From an uncultured Blautia sp. (GTDB lineage: Bacteria; Bacillota; Clostridia; Lachnospirales; Lachnospiraceae), in assembly GCA_944380235.1 (NCBI GenBank), contig CALWHD010000077.1, positions 1 to 35,018 on the forward strand: DNA of 35,018 nt, read 5' to 3'. Below are positions 15,656-23,144 of this stretch, piece by piece. The notes under the pieces were generated by a model. The model did not search any database and was not told the DNA's origin. It saw only the letters and a list, made by a program, of their open reading frames with translations. The translations under genes were made by a program, and so were the position numbers. Within the stretch, counting starts at the first letter, position 1, and every line of letters begins with the position of its first letter.

Positions 15656-15902
15656 ATGATCACAACCCGTGTTACCACTTCTATTCGCCTGCATCTCACG
15701 ATACAGACCTCAACAGGTACATATTTATACCCTACCGCTGTAACAGGCGGAACCTGTCGCAGCCTTGGCGTGTCTTATACGCTTCGGTGCGCCTCTCAGA
15801 AGCCATCTTCCACATATCTTCATTCGTCTTCTCTCAGCCTGGAAAGACTTCTCTGTAAAATGCCGGATACATGTACTCTCTTCGTCACAGTGTTTTCCTA
15901 TA
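15617..15902 (-). promoter_or_regulatory. T-box leader (methionine) of metG
   Basis: A leader of about 285 bases. It contains the Stem I start GAAGAGAGTA near 15875, the T-box motif AAGTGGTAACACGGG (15680-15666) and a downstream terminator. A candidate specifier ATG at 15806-15804 sits in the GGAAGATGGC context expected of a specifier loop and is followed by a purine. This matches the methionine product of the controlled gene. Uncharged tRNA-Met should stabilise the antiterminator and raise metG expression. Confidence 0.9.
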
Positions 15903-15908
15903 TCAGTT

Positions 15909-15937
15909 ATGCTAACACATCTTTTTCTATTTGTAAA
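15909..15937 (-). promoter_or_regulatory. Promoter of metG / T-box leader
   Basis: Minus-strand TTTACA (15932-15937), 17 bases, TAGCAT (15909-15914). It is placed just upstream of the T-box Stem I. Confidence 0.6.
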
Positions 15938-15951
15938 CACTTTCTGCTGCT

Positions 15952-16179
15952 TTATAAAACAGCATATTTTCCCAGAACATGTTCAAACTGAGGATCCCTT
16001 TCTTCATACCTGACACTCAGTTCCTTATTGCACTCCAGACTCAGCACACCTAAAATAGATTTCGCATCGATCACCAGCCTGTCGCTTATCACGTCAATAT
16101 CAAAGGAACAGCGGCATGCTGCTCTGACAAAATCACGGATGTCCTCTACATGACGGAAGCGTACTGTTCTTTCACACAT
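15952..16179 (-). CDS. HPr-like small protein lacking the phosphocarrier histidine
   Basis: A 75-residue protein. ATG 16179 is chosen because GGGAGG lies 8 bases upstream; the longer frame to 16323 has no such site and runs into the symporter gene. The middle DIDVISDRLVIDAKSILGVLSLE (27-49) aligns with the HPr region carrying regulatory Ser46 (S41 here). The active-site loop NxxGIHARPA is absent: DIRDFVRAA stands there, with Arg where His15 would be. It is therefore unlikely to carry PTS phosphate. It could be a Crh-like regulatory partner or a degenerate HPr-fold protein. It follows the AGCS symporter by 130 bases with no strong terminator between; cotranscription is possible. Confidence 0.8.
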   Translation of the reverse strand: MCERTVRFRHVEDIRDFVRAACRCSFDIDVISDRLVIDAKSILGVLSLECNKELSVRYEERDPQFEHVLGKYAVL

Positions 16180-16309
16180 ATCTGTTTCCTCCCTGGGCGG
16201 TATTTCCGCATTTATAATAGTGAAATTTTTAACTAACCCATAGCATAAAGCAAATCCCTCTAAAAAGCAACTGATTTTTTGCTGAAATCTATTCCTTTTT
16301 CGCCATTTT

Positions 16310-17653
16310 TCACATCTTTTCATGTTCTCTGGACAGCTTCTTCACTACCTTGACAGAAGCCAGGATAGCAATGAGATTTGGGATTACCATGAGCCCGTTG
16401 AACATATCAGACATATTCCATACCAGATCCACTTTCAAGGCAGAACCGATCAGGACAAACACAACTACCAGCACTGTATAGACCTTCACCATCTTGTCCC
16501 CAAACAGATGGCGCACATTGATCTCTCCGAAATAATACCAGCCAATAATGGTAGTAAATGCAAAAAACAGCATACAGATGGCAATAAACACTTCCCCAAA
16601 GGATCCGTATGCAGAATCAAAAGCAACCTGTGCCAGAGAAGAGCCTGTCTCCCCGCTGGATAATGCGCCTGTAGAAAGAATCACCAGCGCTGTCAGCGTA
16701 AGTATTATAAATGTATCAATAAATACTCCCATCATAGCAATAACGCCCTGATCCGCAGGATGTTTGACGTCTGCGGTAGCGTGCGCATGAGGTGTGGAAC
16801 CCATACCTGCCTCATTAGAAAAAAGTCCCCTTGCAACACCGAAGCGCATTGCCTTCTGAACCGTAACACCCAGGGCACCGCCCAGTACTGCTGAAGGATT
16901 GAACGCTGCCACAAAAATATCATGGAAGGCTTTCACAACCCCCTGCCCGTTCATAAAAAGTATGATCAGACAGCCTACAATATAAATAAGCGCCATCAGC
17001 GGAACAACCTTTTCTGTCACTCTGGCAATACGATTAATCCCTCCAAGGAAAATAAAGGCTGCTACCAAAGCCACAAAAAATCCCACAATTACAGGCTTTA
17101 CCCCAAATGCATTTTCAAAGGAACTTCCTATGGAATTAGACTGTACCATATTTCCCATAAATCCCAGGGCAAGAATAATCGCAACAGAAAAAAATCCTGC
17201 CAGAAAATTTCCGAATTTTCCCTTAAACATGTATTTAATATAATTAACCGGTCCGCCCACAATAACGCCGTTTACTTTTTTTCTGGTGTGCTGCGCCATC
17301 ACTGCCTCTGCATAAATGGTTGCCATGCCAAAGAAAGCGCTGACCCACATCCAGAAAATCGCGCCCGGTCCGCCTGAAGCAATGGCAGTGGCCGCTCCCG
17401 CAATATTTCCGGTGCCTACCTGCGCCGCGATTGCAGTGGACAATGCCTGAAAAGAACTTAAACCATTCTCTCCGCTCTTCCCGTGAAGCGAAAATCCGCC
17501 GAACATTTTCTTCATGCCCGCGCCAAATTTTCTGATCTGAATAAATTTCAGATGAAAGGTGTAAAAAATTCCTGTTCCAAGAAGCAGAATCAGCAATGCA
17601 TAATCCCACAAAACCTTATTAACCGCCTCTACGATTGATGAAATAATCTCCAT
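16310..17653 (-). CDS. AGCS-family sodium/amino acid (likely glycine or alanine) symporter
   Basis: A 447-residue membrane transporter of the alanine/glycine:cation symporter family. ATG 17653 follows GGGAG; the longer frame to 17710 lacks support. Typical family stretches are GLSSFQALSTAIAAQVGTGNIAGAATAIASGGPGAIFWMW (about 64-103) with the conserved sodium-site GTGNI, GVARGLFSNEAGMGSTPHAHA (about 275-295), and GEINVRHLFG near residue 380. About eleven hydrophobic segments span the protein. A tandem glycine riboswitch with its own promoter controls it, so glycine is the best-supported substrate. Glycine riboswitches ahead of this family may switch off uptake or switch on efflux; the direction here depends on the expression platform. 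Confidence 0.94.
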   Translation of the reverse strand: MEIISSIVEAVNKVLWDYALLILLLGTGIFYTFHLKFIQIRKFGAGMKKMFGGFSLHGKSGENGLSSFQALSTAIAAQVGTGNIAGAATAIASGGPGAIFWMWVSAFFGMATIYAEAVMAQHTRKKVNGVIVGGPVNYIKYMFKGKFGNFLAGFFSVAIILALGFMGNMVQSNSIGSSFENAFGVKPVIVGFFVALVAAFIFLGGINRIARVTEKVVPLMALIYIVGCLIILFMNGQGVVKAFHDIFVAAFNPSAVLGGALGVTVQKAMRFGVARGLFSNEAGMGSTPHAHATADVKHPADQGVIAMMGVFIDTFIILTLTALVILSTGALSSGETGSSLAQVAFDSAYGSFGEVFIAICMLFFAFTTIIGWYYFGEINVRHLFGDKMVKVYTVLVVVFVLIGSALKVDLVWNMSDMFNGLMVIPNLIAILASVKVVKKLSREHEKM

Positions 17654-17775
17654 TTTTCCGTCTCCCTCTTTGTTATTTCTTCTGTCATATTTTCTCTGGA
17701 AAAAGCACACCTCTCAACAGCCCGGCACTAAATCCTCTTCTGATGCTGATTCACAGGAAAGAGTTTCCTTGGAAC

Positions 17776-17805
17776 AAAAAATCCATGGGAAACCTTTCCC
17801 ATGGA
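17776..17805 (-). terminator. Terminator of the glycine riboswitch platform
   Basis: Minus-strand TCCATGGGAAA, 2-base apex, TTTCCCATGGA, then six T (plus-strand A at 17776-17781). Eleven perfect pairs; the two-base apex means the innermost pairs open. Confidence 0.88.
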
Positions 17806-18035
17806 CCTAAAGCTTTGTTTGCCTATAAGCGCAACTGCGTTCATACGCAGCCGTTTCCGGCTGCATTTCACTTCACTGTCCTTTTGCCTGAGAGATTCGC
17901 AGATTTCCTGCTTTCACCTTCGGCACCCGCTGGCGGGATTCTCCAGAGAGCCATCCAGCTGCAGTCCCTGTTTTTCCAAACCCCTGAGAGTATTACTCCT
18001 TCGGTGGGCGTATACGCCTCTTTCCTGCAGCCTTC
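17776..18035 (-). promoter_or_regulatory. Tandem glycine riboswitch upstream of the AGCS symporter
   Basis: Two aptamers in series. Aptamer 1 (about 18029-17957) carries ACCGAAGGAGTAA (18005-17993) and CTCTCAGG (17990-17983). Aptamer 2 (about 17952-17868) carries GCCGAAGGTGAAAG (17924-17911) and CTCTCAGG (17894-17887), then the closing AAAAGGACAGTG. A short stem GCAGCCG-GAAA-CGGCTGC (17864-17847) and a terminator (17776-17805) form the platform before the symporter start. These repeated motifs are the known glycine aptamer core. Confidence 0.92.
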
Positions 18036-18074
18036 TATTGGCACAATATGCAGTTTATTCACACAACGCTATTT

Positions 18075-18102
18075 ATTATAACAGCATTCTCTTCTTTGTC
18101 AA
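18075..18102 (-). promoter_or_regulatory. Consensus promoter of the glycine-riboswitch transcript
   Basis: Perfect TTGACA (18097-18102), a 16-base spacer and perfect TATAAT (18075-18080) on the minus strand. It lies just downstream of the stop of the preceding gene. Confidence 0.9.
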
Positions 18103-18141
18103 TCCCCTCTCTCCGGACAAATGTCTTTTTTATGCGGATTT

Positions 18142-18825
18142 TTATTTTTTTCGTATATAACAGATATTACTGACCAGAAAACTGCTGTACTTCCTTACAT
18201 AATTTAAAAATTCCTGCCGGTCAATATAATATTCCCGTCCCCATGAGGAAACTTTCATATAATTCTCATCCATCCCTGTCACTGTGACAAAATGGGCGCT
18301 GATCTCCATTGACGGCTGATATGTCCCTCTGCTGTTTTTTTCATACAGCATCAGCTTATGCCTTTTGTGCGGTATTGGAAAATTGGGTCCTACTGCCAGG
18401 ATCACCGGAATATCGTGCACTAACATGGCGCTGATCCTATTCCAGATATTTCTCCCCAATACGCCAAAAGATGCCTTGAGAGGAATTCTTCCACATCTGA
18501 AATATCGGTTAATTCCTGCTGCCAGAAGCCACCCCGGCATTCCAAAGAAAGGAATCACAGGAAAATAACTTCTCATAGTTTCTGTACATTCCAGATACCG
18601 GTCTGTTTCAAGTATTCCATTGCCCTCTGCCATCTTTCCCAGAAACGATGACGCACAGGATTCCTTATGTAAACTCAGATACAGCAGCAGATCTGTTCCC
18701 GCTGCCACACCACACCCATATTTTTTTATCATTGTCTTATCACTCCATGACTGGCTTCCCCCGTAAGACAAAATTCCATCCCTCATCACCGCCACATATG
18801 GATTCTTCAATCGGCATGTTTTCAT
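18142..18825 (-). CDS. C39-like cysteine peptidase-fold protein of unknown function
   Basis: A 227-residue protein without a signal peptide. It shows a papain/C39-like catalytic arrangement: Q25 in GGSQSWSD, C38 in KKYGCGVAAGTDLLLYL and H178 in SAHFVTVTGMDENYMKVSSWGREYYI. The usual third residue (Asn/Asp after the His, in V-x-DPW-G) appears as Ser in VSSWG, so a full triad is not certain. Hydrophobic stretches around 85-105 and 133-146 look like fold core rather than membrane spans. It starts 16 bases after the CntK-like racemase and is almost surely in the same operon. It might process or bind a small peptide, or be a non-catalytic relative. I do not recognise a named family. Confidence 0.75.
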   Translation of the reverse strand: MKTCRLKNPYVAVMRDGILSYGGSQSWSDKTMIKKYGCGVAAGTDLLLYLSLHKESCASSFLGKMAEGNGILETDRYLECTETMRSYFPVIPFFGMPGWLLAAGINRYFRCGRIPLKASFGVLGRNIWNRISAMLVHDIPVILAVGPNFPIPHKRHKLMLYEKNSRGTYQPSMEISAHFVTVTGMDENYMKVSSWGREYYIDRQEFLNYVRKYSSFLVSNICYIRKK

Positions 18826-18841
18826 CGTTTCGTCAACCTTT

Positions 18842-19624
18842 CTATCCTATCTCTGTGCAGATTTCTTCTGAAATGGAAACTGCACCTCCCATTTTACATT
18901 CGGTTACTTTTCCCCCCTCTCTGTATACCACCGCCTCAATGGTTCCTCCCGGCTGCTTCAGATAGTAGGTATAAACGCCGTCTTCCTTCCCGTCAGACAG
19001 CCAGACTGCCGCCCCCATAGTTCCGCTTCCGCAGCTGCTTTCCCATATGAGAGAATCTGTTTCTTTCACATATACCACAGGAGTCATTCTGTCTCCCTCC
19101 AGAAACATCACCCCGCAGGCATCGCAGGGGACTTCCTCCTGTGCCGCACAGATGATTTTTTCTACAAATTCAGCAGACTGCGGCTCTGAAGTTGCTATCA
19201 CATGGCAGATTCCGTCAAACACTACCATGGGATAGCTTTCCATTCCGTCTGCATGGAGTTTTCTGATCTCCAGGGGAAGAGGCATCTGAATTCTGCTGGT
19301 ACCCTTTTTCAAATCTACTTCTGCTGTCAGTATTCTGTCAGAACCACTGACTTCTACCGATACCTGTTCCGGATGATCCTCTTCCATCATACTCTTGAGG
19401 TATCCAAAACTCCTGGAAGCATTTCCGCAGAACTCTCCCCCCATCATCTGCATGCGCCAGGTTCCGTCTTCTTTTTCTTCGATAAATCCCACCTGTTCTG
19501 CATGAAATTCCTCTTTCTTAAGCAGCTGTGCCGAAATCTCGGCATAGTCCTTTCTCTGTACCCGATCCAGGACAAAGATGGTAATATTCCCCGCCGGATC
19601 TGCTACACGTATCCTTAGATTCAT
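18842..19624 (-). CDS. DapF-fold amino acid racemase/epimerase, CntK-like
   Basis: A 260-residue PLP-independent racemase of the diaminopimelate epimerase fold. ATG 19624 follows AGGAG; the frame to 19693 is not supported. The two catalytic cysteines are C66 in GGEFCGNASRSFGY and C198 in SLIWESSCGSGTMGA. DapF proper has MCGNGIRC and ACGTGACA-type sites. The FCGNAS form, DPAGNITIFV near the N-terminus, AEQVGFIE, and SLIWESSCGSGT closely recall the staphylococcal histidine racemase CntK (from memory: NPSGNMTILV, CEQVGFIE, FCGNAT, SLIWENSCGSGT). Histidine or another amino acid is therefore more likely than diaminopimelate. No nicotianamine-synthase-like or opine dehydrogenase gene is nearby. A C39-like gene follows it directly. 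Confidence 0.85.
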   Translation of the reverse strand: MNLRIRVADPAGNITIFVLDRVQRKDYAEISAQLLKKEEFHAEQVGFIEEKEDGTWRMQMMGGEFCGNASRSFGYLKSMMEEDHPEQVSVEVSGSDRILTAEVDLKKGTSRIQMPLPLEIRKLHADGMESYPMVVFDGICHVIATSEPQSAEFVEKIICAAQEEVPCDACGVMFLEGDRMTPVVYVKETDSLIWESSCGSGTMGAAVWLSDGKEDGVYTYYLKQPGGTIEAVVYREGGKVTECKMGGAVSISEEICTEIG

Positions 19625-19652
19625 ACTTTTTATCTCCTGTTTTCTTTTCTTT

Positions 19653-19661
19653 ATCATACCA
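19653..19661 (-). promoter_or_regulatory. Extended -10 promoter candidate for the racemase operon
   Basis: Minus-strand TGG-TATGAT with no good -35, 29 bases from the start codon. It is divergent from the MATE promoter. Confidence 0.35.
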
Positions 19662-19711
19662 TGAAACCATCCAAAAAAGAGTAAAATAATCATAAAAAAT
19701 CTTTTTTATTT

Positions 19712-19741
19712 TTGTTATCGACAATTCTGTGCAGCTATGAT
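19712..19741 (+). promoter_or_regulatory. Promoter candidate for MATE-GH20 operon
   Basis: TTGTTA (19712-19717), an 18-base spacer, TATGAT (19736-19741), 41 bases before the MATE start codon. A second option, TCGACA with TATATA, overlaps it. Confidence 0.45.
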
Positions 19742-19782
19742 ATATATGATTGTAGAAATCTATTTTTTGGGGGTATTTTATC

Positions 19783-21147
19783 ATGAAACATACCGACAAT
19801 TCTGTGAACCAGATAACTGAGGGTGTTATCTGGAAACAGCTCCTGATCTTTTTCTTTCCCATTATGCTGGGAACTCTGTTTCAGCAGCTGTACAACACCG
19901 CTGATGCTGTGGTAGTTGGACGTTTTGTAGGTACAGAGGCTCTTGCCGCAGTAGGCGGTTCCACAGGACAGATCGTCAATCTTATCGTAAACTTTTTCGT
20001 AGGCCTGGCTTCCGGCGCTACAGTTATCATTGCCAGGTATTACGGAGCGAAAAACCAGCGTGACCTAAACGATGCCCTGCATACAGCAGCAGCGCTCTCT
20101 CTGGTGGGAGGAATCTTAACTACCATTGTTGGGATTGCAGCCACCCCCGCCATGCTGCGCCTGATGAAGACACCGGAAAATGTTATGGAAGGCTCTCAGA
20201 CTTATCTTTCCATTTATTTTGCAGGGATCCTCTTTGTATTTATCTATAACGTAGGTTCCGCCATTCTGCGTGCGGTGGGAGATTCCAAACGCCCTTTATA
20301 CTTTCTCATTGTATGCTGTTTTATTAATATTTTTCTGGATATCGTGCTGGTTGTTTTCTTTCACATGGGAGTTGCGGGAGCTGCCATAGCCACTGTCATT
20401 TCCCAGGCAGTAAGTGCCGTGCTGGTGATCATTGTCCTGATGCGCTCCACCGATATGTACAGGCTGGTACCAAAACAGATACGCTTTCACAAATTCCTGC
20501 TGGTCTCCATCATTACCATCGGTCTTCCTGCAGGCATCCAGTCTATTATGTACAACATCTCCAACATGATCATCCAGACCTCCCTTAACGGTCTGGGAAC
20601 AGATACCATGGCAGCCTACACTGCTTTCGGAAAAATAGATGCCATCTACTGGATGATCTCCGGTGCATTCAGTGTATCCATCATGACCTTTATCGGGCAA
20701 AATTACGGGGCAGGCAAGTACGATCGAATGAAAAAAAGTGTCAAAGTGTGCCTGCTGCTTGACTTTATTGCTTCCATCCTGGTCAGCGCACTGCTGCTTT
20801 TCCTGGGACAGTTCCTGTTCCGTCTGTTTACCACAGATCCGGACGTTATCAAGATCGGCATGCAGATCATCCATGTTATCGCCCCATCCTATGTGCTGTT
20901 TATCTTTATTGAGATTCTGTCGAGCACACTGCGAGGTATGGGAAACGTACTGGCGCCTATGCTGATGACCTGCGGCGGGGTATGTATCCTGCGTATACTC
21001 TGGATTTTTTTCGTCGTTCCCCTGGCGCCCGGAATTTCCAGTATCCTGCTTAGTTATCCCATTTCCTGGGCTCTGACCGCAGTACTGTTCATCATTTACT
21101 ATTACAGATACCAGAAGAAATTTTTCCGTGCTCATGCGGAAAGTTAA
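19783..21147 (+). CDS. MATE-family efflux transporter
   Basis: A 454-residue polytopic inner-membrane exporter, about twelve transmembrane helices in two similar halves. The N-terminus WKQLLIFFFPIMLGTLFQQLYNTADAVVVGRFVGTEALAAVG (18-58) and the mid-protein ISNMIIQTSLNGLGTDTMAAYTAFGKIDAIYWM (about 258-290) are the paired MATE signatures. Such proteins exchange Na+ or H+ for drugs or metabolites; the substrate is unknown. The ATG is preceded by GGGGGT. It is the first gene of a two-gene rightward operon, 32 bases ahead of a GH20 enzyme, so its natural cargo could be related to amino-sugar or glycoside turnover (inference). Confidence 0.95.
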   Translation: MKHTDNSVNQITEGVIWKQLLIFFFPIMLGTLFQQLYNTADAVVVGRFVGTEALAAVGGSTGQIVNLIVNFFVGLASGATVIIARYYGAKNQRDLNDALHTAAALSLVGGILTTIVGIAATPAMLRLMKTPENVMEGSQTYLSIYFAGILFVFIYNVGSAILRAVGDSKRPLYFLIVCCFINIFLDIVLVVFFHMGVAGAAIATVISQAVSAVLVIIVLMRSTDMYRLVPKQIRFHKFLLVSIITIGLPAGIQSIMYNISNMIIQTSLNGLGTDTMAAYTAFGKIDAIYWMISGAFSVSIMTFIGQNYGAGKYDRMKKSVKVCLLLDFIASILVSALLLFLGQFLFRLFTTDPDVIKIGMQIIHVIAPSYVLFIFIEILSSTLRGMGNVLAPMLMTCGGVCILRILWIFFVVPLAPGISSILLSYPISWALTAVLFIIYYYRYQKKFFRAHAES

Positions 21148-21179
21148 GAATAAAATTTAGAGAAAAGGAGTCAATCATT

Positions 21180-23081
21180 ATGAATATTACATTTTCCGGT
21201 GAAACCGGTATGATCTCTTCTATACAGGAAGGAGCACAGATCCTGCTTAAAGAATTTGAAAATGAGGCCGGAGATCTGAACATTCAATTGAACTCTGCCC
21301 CGGAAGGCACTCTTTCTGCGGACAAACAGGGAAACAACTGCAGAATTTCCTGCAATACGCCTTCCCATTTTTTCCGCTGTTTCAACCGCATCCTTCATCA
21401 TCCCCAGGAAGACTTTCAGATTCGGGAGCAGCCTGCCTTTGATCGAAACGGTTTTATGCTGGACTGTTCCAGAAATTCCGTAGCCTCTCCTGAGACTGTA
21501 AAATCTCTCATCCGCACACTGGCAAAGCTCGGAATGAATCAGCTTCTTTTATACACAGAGGATACCTATGAAGTACCCGGACTTCCTTATTTTGGCACTT
21601 ACCGGGGCAGATATTCTCAGGAAGAACTTCGGGACTTTGACCGCTACGGAAAACTTTTCGGAATAGAACTGGTTCCCTGCATTCAGACCCTTGCCCATCT
21701 GCGCAATGCCCTGAAATGGCCTATGGGGGAAGATTTAAAGGACAGCGCTGATATCCTGAAAGTAGGTTCTGAAAAGGTTTATCAGTTTATTGAAACCTTG
21801 CTGGTCTCTTTAAAAGACTGTTTTTCCAGCAGGCGAATCCATATCGGTATGGACGAAGCAGTTATGCTGGGACTTGGAAATTATCTGAAGGAGAACGGCT
21901 ATAAAAAAAGCTCCCTTCTAGTAAAGGAACACAGCCTCCGGGTCTTCCAGATCTGCCGCAGACTGGGCTGGGAGCCTATGATGTGGAGCGATATGTACAT
22001 TACTTCTAATACGGGAAGCAGTTATTATGATATTGATCAAAATACCGATACTTCCGGCTGGGAAAAACCCGACCCTGATCTTGGGCTGGTATACTGGGAC
22101 TATTATAATGCAGACGAACAGCTGGCCATGGATATGCTCCGTGTACACAAGGAGCTTTCCTCAAAAGTCATCTTTGCAGGAGGAATCTGGAATTGGAATG
22201 GGATTTCTCCCAATTACGGGAAAGCCATCCGCTGTACAAAAACAGCTCTCACCGCCTGCAGAAAACAAAAAATTACTGACGTTTTTGCCACAGGCTGGAT
22301 GGACAACGGAGCAGAGACTCCTATTGATGCCATGTACCCCGGACTTGTAGTGTTTGCACAGCTCTGTTTCCATGAGAAATTGGAACAGAAGGAACTGGAA
22401 CAAATTTTTGAAGACTGTATAGGCGGCCGTTACCAGGATTTCTATGCCCTGGACGCCTTCGATTCCCTTTTTACCGGAATGGGAGAGAATCAGTCTGCAG
22501 ACAATCCCTCCAAGTATCTGCTGTATCAGGATTCCCTGCTTGGAATCTTCGATTACCACATCCAGGGGTTGGATACCCATACATACTATTCCCGTCTTGC
22601 CGGTAAGATGAAACAATGCCGCAGCACTTCTCCTCGCTATGAGGATCTGTTCGCTTTCTATGAAGAACTGGCACTGGTCCTTGCCAATAAGGCAGATCTG
22701 GGAATCCGTATGAAATCTGCTTATGACACAGAGGATTCATCCACATTAAGACAGATTTCAGATAAAGTTATCCCCCTTATTTTGGAAAATCTGGAAAAAA
22801 TGCGACTGCTGCGTGAAAAACTTTGGATGAAAGATGCGAAGCCTTTCGGCTATGAACTTCTAGACATCAAGCTGGCAGGAGTTTCGGCACGTCTGGAAAG
22901 CTGCCGCCGCCGCTTAAACGCTTACCTTGACAAGACCGTTCCCCGCCTGGAGGAACTGGAACAGGAGCGGCTGCCTTACTGGACCATAGAAAATAAATAT
23001 CCTCACAATCCAGATGATGCTATGAGAGAGAATCTCTGGAATAAGATTGTCAGCGGATGTGATCTGATCGATACAATTTAG
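21180..23081 (+). CDS. GH20 beta-N-acetylhexosaminidase-like glycosidase, intracellular
   Basis: A 633-residue enzyme with an N-terminal alpha/beta domain (about 1-85) followed by a GH20 barrel starting at FDRNGFMLDCSRNS (87-100). The catalytic Asp-Glu pair is D225-E226 in HIGMDEAVMLG, where the Asp positions the substrate acetamido group and the Glu is the acid. Trp residues lining the subsite (MMWSDMY, VYWDYY, GIWNWNG, ATGWMDNG) follow. There is no signal peptide, so it acts on imported amino-sugar glycosides from mucin, chitin or cell wall. Size and layout resemble the cytosolic GH20C type of streptococci. The C-terminal 180 residues are helical. AAGGAG precedes the ATG. It is cotranscribed with the MATE exporter and ends in a terminator at 23111. 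Confidence 0.9.
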   Translation: MNITFSGETGMISSIQEGAQILLKEFENEAGDLNIQLNSAPEGTLSADKQGNNCRISCNTPSHFFRCFNRILHHPQEDFQIREQPAFDRNGFMLDCSRNSVASPETVKSLIRTLAKLGMNQLLLYTEDTYEVPGLPYFGTYRGRYSQEELRDFDRYGKLFGIELVPCIQTLAHLRNALKWPMGEDLKDSADILKVGSEKVYQFIETLLVSLKDCFSSRRIHIGMDEAVMLGLGNYLKENGYKKSSLLVKEHSLRVFQICRRLGWEPMMWSDMYITSNTGSSYYDIDQNTDTSGWEKPDPDLGLVYWDYYNADEQLAMDMLRVHKELSSKVIFAGGIWNWNGISPNYGKAIRCTKTALTACRKQKITDVFATGWMDNGAETPIDAMYPGLVVFAQLCFHEKLEQKELEQIFEDCIGGRYQDFYALDAFDSLFTGMGENQSADNPSKYLLYQDSLLGIFDYHIQGLDTHTYYSRLAGKMKQCRSTSPRYEDLFAFYEELALVLANKADLGIRMKSAYDTEDSSTLRQISDKVIPLILENLEKMRLLREKLWMKDAKPFGYELLDIKLAGVSARLESCRRRLNAYLDKTVPRLEELEQERLPYWTIENKYPHNPDDAMRENLWNKIVSGCDLIDTI

Positions 23082-23110
23082 CGCCCGTAAAACGGGCTAA
23101 TGAAAATAGG

Positions 23111-23144
23111 GGGATATGAACGGCTCATATCCCTCTTCTTTTTT
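23111..23144 (+). terminator. Terminator after the MATE-GH20 operon
   Basis: GGGATATGA, 5-base loop, TCATATCCC, then TCTTCTTTTTT. It overlaps the final codons of the convergent spmA gene. A smaller hairpin GCCCG-TAAAA-CGGGC (23083-23097) precedes it. Confidence 0.85.

Noticed and set aside
16255..16295. Hairpin AGCAA...TTGCT after the AGCS gene as a terminator
   Set aside because: Only five pairs in AT-rich sequence with a modest T-run; too weak to call.
17743..18160. Overlapping rightward and leftward small frames upstream of the AGCS gene
   Set aside because: The region is the glycine riboswitch; structure and conserved motifs account for it.
18842..19624. Plain diaminopimelate epimerase (dapF)
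   Set aside because: The cysteine contexts FCGNAS and SSCGSGT differ from DapF and fit the CntK branch; lysine biosynthesis genes are not nearby.
20296..21135. A 279-codon open frame antisense to the MATE gene
   Set aside because: His/Gln/Asp-rich translation typical of the reverse complement of a membrane protein; no start signals.
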